A DNA stretch of 6,890 bases. It comes from Candidatus Magasanikiibacteriota bacterium. Its GTDB lineage: Bacteria; Patescibacteriota; Patescibacteriia; Magasanikbacterales; UBA922. The DNA lies in the NCBI GenBank assembly GCA_023246565.1, contig JAHFIE010000003.1:1-6890 (forward strand), given 5' to 3'. The position numbers and the translations under genes are program-made. The notes beneath the pieces are model-generated. The model saw only the letters and a program-made list of their open reading frames with translations, ran no database searches and was not told the DNA's origin. Each line of letters begins with the position of its first letter. Position 1 is the first letter of the stretch. This document shows, piece by piece, positions 1 to 5,959 of this stretch.

Positions 1-93
1 TTACTTTAACTTAATCTACTTACAATTATACTATCTATTTATTTAATATTATTATTACTTAATTACTAATTACCTTAATTCCTTTATTCATTC
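1..93. other. G-free AT-rich non-coding segment
   Basis: These 93 bases hold only A, T and 14 C on the plus strand, with no G at all, and the first G is at position 94. No frame is open for a useful length. A plus-strand transcript would be nearly unable to fold. A perfect TATAAT can be read on the minus strand at 25-30 and a TATACT on the plus strand at 27-32. Neither has a convincing -35 partner, so no promoter is called. The function is unknown. It could be a promoter-proximal leader, a protein-binding or melting region, or the tail of something left of the window. Confidence 0.6.
55..80. repeat. Degenerate TTACTTAA-type direct repeats
   Basis: Three adjoining variants can be read: TTACTTAA (55-62), TTACTAA (63-69) and TTACCTTAA (70-78). 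Related words occur at the left edge (TTACTTTAA, 1-9), at 20-28 (TTACAATTA) and just before the first start codon (TTACTTATTAA, 205-215). They could be weak iterons or operator half-sites. They could also be chance words in a low-complexity AT tract, since the spacing is irregular outside 55-80. Confidence 0.25.
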
Positions 94-135
94 GTGGATG
101 GAGAGATGGAGGGGGTGAAATAAAAAAGAAAAAAA
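94..135. other. C-free purine-rich tract
   Basis: This stretch directly follows the G-free segment and has the opposite bias, with 16 G and no C in 42 bases. It is almost all purine, first GA- and GGA-rich and then A-rich. The word GGAGGGGGTG looks like a strong ribosome binding site, but the GTG that follows reads GTG AAA TAA, so it starts nothing. GGGTG at 113-117 is complementary to CACCC at 136-140 and could compete with the hairpin at 138-159 for its left arm. Confidence 0.5.
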
Positions 136-159
136 CACCCGCCGCAAAAAAGCGGCGGG
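121..159 (-). terminator. Leftward rho-independent terminator-like hairpin
   Basis: CCCGCCGC (138-145) and GCGGCGGG (152-159) form a perfect 8-bp GC stem around a loop of six A (146-151). Read on the minus strand, the stem is followed by TG and a long run of T across 121-135, the usual layout of an intrinsic terminator. In the plus direction the stem is followed by A and T mixed (AAAAATAATAA), so it should not stop the operon. No minus-strand gene is visible to the right. It may block antisense transcription, or act as a structured leader or DNA hairpin instead. The structure is certain; the role is inferred. Confidence 0.5.
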
Positions 160-216
160 AAAAATAATAAGAGATCAAAGATACAGCTGACTTGAAGGCG
201 CATATTACTTATTAAT

Positions 217-2967
217 ATGACAAGCAAGATCGGTTACATCCTATGGCTCGATACGCTTAAAAAAATTCCAGCATGGGAATTAATTGCTGGGAGCTTCTGT
301 TTAGGTGTCGTCATTGTGGTGTTTTGTGTCTATATTGTTATTAAAATAAATCATCTTCGCATTTTTCATGCTTTTGAAAAAATACGACTTAAACAAAAAG
401 ATCTTGATCGGGCATTATCTGATACTAAGTACATTGAAATTACCATCCCGAAAAATTCTCAAGTAACCGCTTTTCAGGTTCAACAAAAAATATTAAAAGC
501 ACTGCACTCCGTATACGTTGACCCAATTAAAGGTGCGCACGATTTTTCAAAAACGTTTTATTTCTTCCAAAAATTTTATCGTCGGTGGAAAGTATATCGA
601 GCCCAGCAAGTATTTTTTACCCTTCAAATTTGGGCGCAGTACCCGTATATTTCTTTTCGTCTTAATGTCCCTAACGCCTATTTTTATCGTATCGAAAAAG
701 CCATATTCAATGCGTATCCTAACGCAGAAATAACCACGGTGGATACAATGGCCATGGTACGAGAAGTCGCCATTTCTCAAAAGAGTTATTTGAGCTATGG
801 GCAGTCAATTATTGAGGGAAAATTTTATCACCGGGTAAAAACATTTAAGGACGTTTCAAGTGACCCGGTGGATTCTATCATGTCGACCATGGAGTCGCTC
901 CCCAAAGGGCAGTTCATGGTATATAACATTTCGATTTCCCCGACGTCGCATTTTTTTAACCAAATCATTCATTATTTACTTGAAGAACAAGACCGTCCGC
1001 AAACTATTCCAGACGGCAAAAAGTTCCCAGTCCATAAACAAGAAAAGACATCAGAATTAGTTAATTCTCTGAACATTACGATGTTAGAAAAAATGAAGGC
1101 GTCTCTTTTTCAGATTATCATTTCATATTGGACAGTCGCCCCAACCCCAGAAGATGCCGAAGCAAAATTAAGCAACATTCAAGCGGTTTTAACTGAGGTT
1201 AATCAGAAGAACATGAATACGCTTACTCACGAGCGTTTGTTTACGAAACAGGTTGAAGATGTGGAACGATCGGGTGAACTACAAAAAATAATTGCAATGC
1301 GGCCGATACTGCGGATAAAAAAATTCCGTTATTGGCCATTGGCACGTTACACTAATTATGGACAAGTTGTGGCAGATAGTGAGCTTTATTCTTTTTGGCA
1401 TTTACCTAACTTAAATCCGCAAACGGTCTCGTCGGTCAAAATGACGAAGTTTAAGAAACTGCCCGCAAGCCAACAGATGCGGGAGTTTTCAGATAATTTT
1501 TTCATTAATTTGGGCACCTCTAATTTTAGAATGCAGGAGGATACGCCGGTCGGTATACCCACCTGGAACGATATGAAAAAACATGTGTATATTCTTGGGG
1601 GAACGGGTGCTGGTAAATCAGAAACACTCAAAAGTATTCTCAATAATATATTGCAAAAAGAAGGCGAAGAAAAAACCGCCTGTCTTATCGTTGATCCGAA
1701 AAATGATTTTGCGGCTGATCTTTTGACGATGATTCCGGAACATCGAAAAGATGATGTTATTTATTTTAATCCCCCAAGGCAAAAAGAAAAGCCGTTGAGT
1801 TTTCCATTTTTCTCACAGTTTTCTGGCGAAAAAACCGATGATGAACGGATTGAATTCTTAATCTCGATCATGAAACGATTTGTCCAAATTGATTCAGCGT
1901 ATTCATGGGGCCCAGAATTGGAAAATATTTTAAGGCAATTATTTGCCACCGCCTATATTCTTCCTGAACAATCATTGTCTGGCTTAGACACGCTTTTACA
2001 CGACCCAAACCAAATTAAAAATATTTTGAAATATTTACCCAATCGATTACAAAAGTTTTGGACTGACTCAATCTTAAAACGCACAAACAATGATTTGGCT
2101 AAATATTTAGCGACCACGAACAATAAAATTGGTAAGTTTCTGGATTATCCAGAGATTATGAATATCGCTGATCGTCTCGACACCAAGATTACGTTTGAAG
2201 AAATGATTAATACGGGCAAAATTTTTATCGCCAATTTTGGCTCCTCAAGTGAGCAAATGAAAAAATATTATTCAGTTTATTTAACCGCCCATATTGCCGA
2301 AGCCATATTTGGTCAAGCACGTCTCCCCAGTGAAGAGCGTAAACCAGCTGTTTTTGTGGTCGATGAATTTCAGCGGGTTGCCAGTGATATTTTTGAAACG
2401 TTATTTTCTGAAGTGCGTGCCTTTAATACCGGGCTCGTAATATCTAACCAATTTATGGGTCAGCTTAGTGATCAAATTCAAAAGTCGATTGAATCAAACA
2501 TCGCCACTAAGATTTTTATGCGCACTCAATCGGTAGGGGACGCCGAGATTGCCGAGAAAATTTTGGGTGGCAAAGTAACGGTGGAAGACATCATTAATCT
2601 TCCGACCGGGACTGCTTACATTAAAACCTTGGTAAACGGTACCCCACAAGAAGCAATGTCAATCAGTATAGAGAGGACTAAGCACCCAACTGATATTACC
2701 AAAGATACGGAAAACTTTTTTATTCAAGAGACGATGGAACGGTATGGTACGCCGCTGGAGGTTATTAAACAAAAAAGAGCGACCATTAATAGTATTTATT
2801 ATTCAGCTGATCGAGAACAAATATTTTTTGAGCATATGGGTCGACAAAGTACGTTTGAAGCATTACCCGACCCTGAGCCAATAGTAATGTCGGAACCCGC
2901 CCGTGAACCTGTCGTCACGGAGCAAATCAATAATAGTCCCACGCTAAAAACTATCTTTGATTTCTAA
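217..2967 (+). CDS. Type IV coupling protein / conjugative DNA-transfer ATPase (TraD/HerA-like)
   Basis: This 916-residue protein is predicted to be a membrane-anchored hexameric ATPase that brings DNA to a type IV secretion channel. One membrane segment lies at about 21-43, after a short N-terminus. Residues 50-450 form a long extension without a visible nucleotide-binding motif. The RecA-like core follows: Walker A GGTGAGKS (461-468), VDPKND at 492-497 (the family's DPKGD-type motif), SWGPE at 563-567, Walker B VFVVDE (712-717), and a sensor-like NQ at 744-745. RTQSVGDAE (769-777) resembles the conserved region after the sensor in TraD/TraG proteins. The tail (about 880-916) is acidic and proline-rich and might contact the relaxosome. 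An in-frame TGA at 193-195 limits the start, and ATG 217 is the first ATG. Its only Shine-Dalgarno-like word, GAAGG at 194-198, is too distant at 18 bases. The ATPase assignment is strong; the coupling role over a VirB4 or HerA role rests on the motifs and the neighbouring gene. Confidence 0.85.
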   Translation: MTSKIGYILWLDTLKKIPAWELIAGSFCLGVVIVVFCVYIVIKINHLRIFHAFEKIRLKQKDLDRALSDTKYIEITIPKNSQVTAFQVQQKILKALHSVYVDPIKGAHDFSKTFYFFQKFYRRWKVYRAQQVFFTLQIWAQYPYISFRLNVPNAYFYRIEKAIFNAYPNAEITTVDTMAMVREVAISQKSYLSYGQSIIEGKFYHRVKTFKDVSSDPVDSIMSTMESLPKGQFMVYNISISPTSHFFNQIIHYLLEEQDRPQTIPDGKKFPVHKQEKTSELVNSLNITMLEKMKASLFQIIISYWTVAPTPEDAEAKLSNIQAVLTEVNQKNMNTLTHERLFTKQVEDVERSGELQKIIAMRPILRIKKFRYWPLARYTNYGQVVADSELYSFWHLPNLNPQTVSSVKMTKFKKLPASQQMREFSDNFFINLGTSNFRMQEDTPVGIPTWNDMKKHVYILGGTGAGKSETLKSILNNILQKEGEEKTACLIVDPKNDFAADLLTMIPEHRKDDVIYFNPPRQKEKPLSFPFFSQFSGEKTDDERIEFLISIMKRFVQIDSAYSWGPELENILRQLFATAYILPEQSLSGLDTLLHDPNQIKNILKYLPNRLQKFWTDSILKRTNNDLAKYLATTNNKIGKFLDYPEIMNIADRLDTKITFEEMINTGKIFIANFGSSSEQMKKYYSVYLTAHIAEAIFGQARLPSEERKPAVFVVDEFQRVASDIFETLFSEVRAFNTGLVISNQFMGQLSDQIQKSIESNIATKIFMRTQSVGDAEIAEKILGGKVTVEDIINLPTGTAYIKTLVNGTPQEAMSISIERTKHPTDITKDTENFFIQETMERYGTPLEVIKQKRATINSIYYSADREQIFFEHMGRQSTFEALPDPEPIVMSEPAREPVVTEQINNSPTLKTIFDF

Positions 2968-2977
2968 CAAAGAAAGT

Positions 2978-3874
2978 ATGTATATGAACACTATCGACGT
3001 TGCTCTCACACCGAGAACCAATGTCCAACCATATCCTATTCAAATCAATGAAACAACGATGGATATTTTGTCGCTGGTTTTTGAATTTAAAGTGGCAACT
3101 GCCTGGCAGATTACTCGATTTTTGAAACAAAGAGATCGGGTTAAATATTTTTATCTTAAACTCCACCGGATGTGGCAGGCGGGACTTCTCGAAAGTTTTA
3201 AGGTATACACAGGTGTACGTGCAGGTATGCCAGTCTACTATATGTTATCCAAACAAGGATTGAATATCCTAAAAGAAGAAGGAACCCACGACCCCACTCG
3301 TCTTAAAAATTACCCGCAAGCGAAAACATTACTTTCTTGGGGCCTATTTAAACATGAAGCCCAAGTGGTTGAGCTTGCGAGTATGGAGATAAAAAATAAA
3401 TCCCAAAATTTGAGTATTGCTTTTAAGGGTGAAATGAACTCTGTTGCCAGGGATTTGCGAAGCGATAAAAATATTGAGGTATTAACTCCAGATTATACAG
3501 CGTTTTATAGCGCCCTCGGGGTACAAGAGTGCATTTATAGTGAATTTGAGCGTACGATAAAATCTAAAGGAGCAATGCTTCGGAAGATTGAGCGATATAC
3601 ACAATTTTTGAATCTGGAACAGCGTGAGCATTCAACTATCCGTTTAATATTTCAAACGCCAAATATGGAAGAATCTTTTTGGCTGAACATACTGATGGGC
3701 GGGGCGACTTTTTTGCAAAAAATACGAGTGGTAAGTACCAATCTTTCATTATTGGAAACATACGAACAATTTCTCGAACCAATTTACGCGTCAGAAAAAA
3801 CAATCAAGTTGGTAAGGCAAGGGCGTATGACCATAGATATGTCACAGCGTGTAAAACTTTTTTCATTTTTATGA
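2978..3874 (+). CDS. Replication-relaxation family protein (putative relaxosome component)
   Basis: This protein has 298 residues from ATG 2978. Residues about 22-100 read as a winged helix-turn-helix: helices around TAWQITRFL, then a wing-like stretch ending in VYYMLSKQGLNIL. The second half has the spaced pattern of the replication-relaxation family: a His in LFKHEAQ (H126), PD at 171-172, ExExT at 189-193, and a KIxxY motif at 203-207. Known members sit in plasmid and conjugative loci. A role in DNA processing is suggested by the family name and context but is not proven here. The gene starts 10 bp after the coupling ATPase, which suits a partner handing DNA to it. ATG 2984 is an equally possible start. 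A TTG at 2957 would overlap the previous gene and has no visible ribosome site. The stop is tandem TGA TGA, overlapping the next start. Confidence 0.7.
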   Translation: MYMNTIDVALTPRTNVQPYPIQINETTMDILSLVFEFKVATAWQITRFLKQRDRVKYFYLKLHRMWQAGLLESFKVYTGVRAGMPVYYMLSKQGLNILKEEGTHDPTRLKNYPQAKTLLSWGLFKHEAQVVELASMEIKNKSQNLSIAFKGEMNSVARDLRSDKNIEVLTPDYTAFYSALGVQECIYSEFERTIKSKGAMLRKIERYTQFLNLEQREHSTIRLIFQTPNMEESFWLNILMGGATFLQKIRVVSTNLSLLETYEQFLEPIYASEKTIKLVRQGRMTIDMSQRVKLFSFL

Positions 3875-4638
3875 TGAATACCTACACTCAACTATTGGAG
3901 CAGATTATTATAGAAATGAAAACTGCTTTATTAACCGAGGGCTCAAATATATCGAATGCCGAATATTCTGTATGGCTAGATTTTTTAAACAAAATAAAAC
4001 CCGAGAGCAACCTGCTTAAAAATTATCTTGATGCACCGTATTCTCAAGAATTAAGCCCTCGATTACTTGATAATAATTTTTACAAGGACATGAAACACTA
4101 TGTCGACATACGCGAGATTATGAGGTTGGCTGAAATAAAAGAGTATCCGACGTGGTTTATTCAACCTAAGTTTAGTGGCCAGATGATCACTCTTGGATAT
4201 GAGCAAGGAGAAATAAAAAATATATACGCTGCTAGTAATGATAGTATGCAAGAATTAGCGATGATCCAAGCACCAGGTGTTCCCGAGAGATTTGAAAATT
4301 TTACCGGACAGATTTTAGGAACATGGTTAAACGAACAGACTGAAGATAAATTATTTGTTGCGTATGACGTGCATAATAATTTGAGTTTTTTACAAAAAAT
4401 GGAATTACTTAAAAATGCCGGCTTTACCACGCCAGAATTTGTGTTGTTCCCGACTGAGAAAATATTGTCAGTGTCGAGCCATAAGCTGGAAGCGTCATTA
4501 CAAAAATATCTATCCCGAGCCCTCGAACAGGGGTTAATGGTCGATGGGGTGGTGATTATTAGCGACACAGCGCTGTTTTCAGAAAGTGATGTGCATAGTA
4601 CACGCATTACTCTGCACATTGCACAATCCATTATTTAA
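3871..4638 (+). CDS. Degenerate NAD-dependent DNA ligase (LigA)-like protein, Ia plus adenylation domain only
   Basis: This 255-residue protein appears related to the N-terminal half of LigA. ISNAEYSVWLDFL (27-39) follows the domain Ia pattern ISDAEYDxLxxEL, and LLDNNF (65-70) recalls the SLDNAF motif. QPKFSG (98-103) aligns with EPKxDG, keeping nucleophile Lys100. YEQGEIKN (110-117) matches the YENGxLV strand. FVAYDV (162-167), LLKNAGF (179-185) and VDGVVI (224-229) match FxYGV, LxxxGF and IDGVVIK. Several key residues are changed: the motif I Asp is Ser102, the ATRGDG Arg is absent, RGE is LGT (149-151), and the DGVVIK Lys is Ile230. The FANPRNAAAG segment appears deleted. OB-fold, zinc, HhH and BRCT domains are absent, against about 670 residues for full LigA. 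Normal nick sealing is therefore unlikely. A binding, nicked-DNA-sensing or decayed role is inference. ATG 3871 overlaps the previous stop (ATGA), and a second ATG follows at 3874. No signal or membrane segment is seen. Remote homology was judged by eye. Confidence 0.65.
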   Translation: MMNTYTQLLEQIIIEMKTALLTEGSNISNAEYSVWLDFLNKIKPESNLLKNYLDAPYSQELSPRLLDNNFYKDMKHYVDIREIMRLAEIKEYPTWFIQPKFSGQMITLGYEQGEIKNIYAASNDSMQELAMIQAPGVPERFENFTGQILGTWLNEQTEDKLFVAYDVHNNLSFLQKMELLKNAGFTTPEFVLFPTEKILSVSSHKLEASLQKYLSRALEQGLMVDGVVIISDTALFSESDVHSTRITLHIAQSII

Positions 4639-4656
4639 TTTTAATACTTAATTAGT

Positions 4657-5025
4657 ATGAAAAAATCTATTATATCACTCGTTAGTTTTATTTCCACATT
4701 CTTTATTAAAATCTCATTGGCTTATGCTGACGATTTGCCAAAACCAGATATGTCGGTTTGGAATTCAGACAAAATGAAACCCGTTCGTGATTTTGCAAAT
4801 ATTGCGATTGGGATTATTCTCGGTGTGGCGGTTTTATACGCAGTCATTATGATTGCCTGGTATGGCATAAAACTCCAGTCTGCCGGGGGCGATCCGCTTA
4901 AATCGCAAGAGGCTAAACACGGGCTCAAGGCGACGGTAGTTGGGGTCGGTATTACCTTTGCGGCGATTTTCATTGTGGGTCTTATTTTGTATGTATTGGG
5001 AATTGCGGGAATTAAAGGAAATTAA
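4657..5025 (+). CDS. VirB2/TrbC-like conjugative pilin
   Basis: This is a 122-residue small membrane protein. The N-terminus MKKSIIS is followed by a hydrophobic run and a likely signal peptidase site after LAYA (residues 21-24), leaving about 98 residues. Two hydrophobic helices at about 46-69 and 93-117 flank a polar loop with GIKLQSAGGDPLKSQ (70-84). This is the hairpin layout of VirB2/TrbC pilins: signal peptide, short exported N-terminus, two membrane helices and a short cytosolic loop rich in Gly, Asp and Lys. It would be the pilus or channel subunit. The gene starts 18 bp after the ligase-like gene and lies 10 bp before the next. No Shine-Dalgarno site precedes ATG 4657. The spacer (TTAATACTTAATTAGT) resembles the sequence before the first gene at 201-216. 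Other two-helix membrane proteins are possible, but the operon context favours pilin. Confidence 0.7.
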   Translation: MKKSIISLVSFISTFFIKISLAYADDLPKPDMSVWNSDKMKPVRDFANIAIGIILGVAVLYAVIMIAWYGIKLQSAGGDPLKSQEAKHGLKATVVGVGITFAAIFIVGLILYVLGIAGIKGN

Positions 5026-5035
5026 TTTTGGTTAT

Positions 5036-5959
5036 ATGCAAGATGAGAACCTTCCAAAACGTGGACTGCTTTATGCCTTTGATAATCTGGTGAAAAAAGT
5101 AATACCTAATTTTAACCTACGGGCAATTCTGTATTTGAGTCTCATATTTGCTGTTTTTCTGTATGTACAGATTTGGCGTATTTCACCACCAGATAAAAAA
5201 CCGGTTATTGAAAAACACGAAACTGTGATTGCTGATGATGCCTATTGGAACAGTCAAGGGTATCACGATAAAATTACAAAACAGACGGTAGAATCTTTTA
5301 CTCATGAATTTGAGATGTGGCTGTCGGGTATCTCGCCGGAATTTTCAAGAAGAAAATTCGAAGACATGATATTTATCAATGGGGGACTTGCGTTAGAGAG
5401 TGGCACGGATCCAACGACCGCCGCACCAGAAAATTTTAATTATCTGGAAAATGTTGGTCGAGCACGTTATCAATATGCCAAGACGAATGGATTTTTGAGT
5501 GACCAGTCGACGCTTGTGAAGCTGGGAACGCTCGTGTGTAATATTGATGATAGAACTGAACAGGTTACTGGTATTGATCTCTATGATTGGCGTTATGTAT
5601 CGATGCCAAAATTGGCAATGTTTATGAAGACAAAACCAGATTGGAAAATGCCGCTGGGTACTACCATTTTAGATGTAAGCGACCCGCGGATTGAAGATAG
5701 AGATATTCTCAAACTGCGGACTGCTGAAACGCAACCGACCGGTTTATTTTCTTTTCTCATTTTCCACGATCCCCATACGAATCGTATCACACTTGCGGAT
5801 AGTGCCCTGCTTGATAAGAATGGTATCGATGCAAAACTAACCCTAAGTCGAATTGAGACTCATTGGAATAAGCAACCAAAATTGTATTTTACCGGAGGGT
5901 ATGAAGGTTGTCGACACATGATTACTCCTCCTCAAATTCCCTATGGACAATCTGATTAA
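5036..5959 (+). CDS. Unrecognised single-pass membrane protein of the transfer operon
   Basis: This 307-residue protein is not recognised. A basic N-terminus of about 28 residues is followed by one membrane segment at about 29-47 (AILYLSLIFAVFLYVQIW), then about 260 residues likely outside the cytoplasm. That is the topology of VirB8-type assembly proteins, but no VirB8 signature is seen. The soluble part is mixed polar and aromatic, without low-complexity repeats. It has just two cysteines, C168 and C292, which could pair if exported. Longer upstream versions of this frame run inside the pilin gene, so ATG 5036 is chosen. It follows an AAAGGAAA (5014-5021), a weak and distant ribosome site. 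The position between the pilin and a polytopic channel protein suggests a structural part of the secretion complex; this is inference. The last 17 bp overlap the next gene. Confidence 0.8.
   Translation: MQDENLPKRGLLYAFDNLVKKVIPNFNLRAILYLSLIFAVFLYVQIWRISPPDKKPVIEKHETVIADDAYWNSQGYHDKITKQTVESFTHEFEMWLSGISPEFSRRKFEDMIFINGGLALESGTDPTTAAPENFNYLENVGRARYQYAKTNGFLSDQSTLVKLGTLVCNIDDRTEQVTGIDLYDWRYVSMPKLAMFMKTKPDWKMPLGTTILDVSDPRIEDRDILKLRTAETQPTGLFSFLIFHDPHTNRITLADSALLDKNGIDAKLTLSRIETHWNKQPKLYFTGGYEGCRHMITPPQIPYGQSD

Noticed and set aside
100..123. Tiny frames at ATG 100, ATG 106 and GTG 115 near the GGAGGGGG word
   Set aside because: All stop after a few codons and have no support as leader peptides.
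3679..3870. Upstream extension of the ligase-like frame to an earlier ATG at 3679
   Set aside because: It would overlap the replication-relaxation gene by nearly 200 bases, and the LigA-like pattern begins only after ATG 3871.
3872..3877. TGA recoded as glycine, as in Gracilibacteria and Absconditabacteria
   Set aside because: Reading through the tandem TGA meets a TAG within about 15 codons and adds nothing recognisable, while the ATGA overlap fits TGA as a stop.
4099..4110. Perfect 12-bp palindrome TATGTCGACATA
   Set aside because: It lies inside the ligase-like gene, and one or two 12-bp palindromes are expected by chance in a window of this size.
4161..4631. A 156-codon minus-strand open frame opposite the ligase-like gene
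   Set aside because: It is cysteine- and serine-rich with no recognisable domain, and the plus strand carries a coherent protein in this place. It is a shadow frame.
4619..4647. Possible internal promoter before the pilin (TTGCAC, 17 bp, TAATAC)
   Set aside because: Each box matches only about half of the consensus, in a region where AT-rich words are common.
4940..5035. Upstream extension of the single-pass membrane protein into the pilin gene
   Set aside because: The extra residues overlap the pilin reading frame almost fully; ATG 5036 lies just after the pilin stop.
882..5915. Five GTCGAC sites (882, 2840, 4102, 5506, 5910)
   Set aside because: This is slightly more than expected for an AT-rich sequence, but all are in coding sequence with no regular spacing; it only shows that this palindrome is not avoided.
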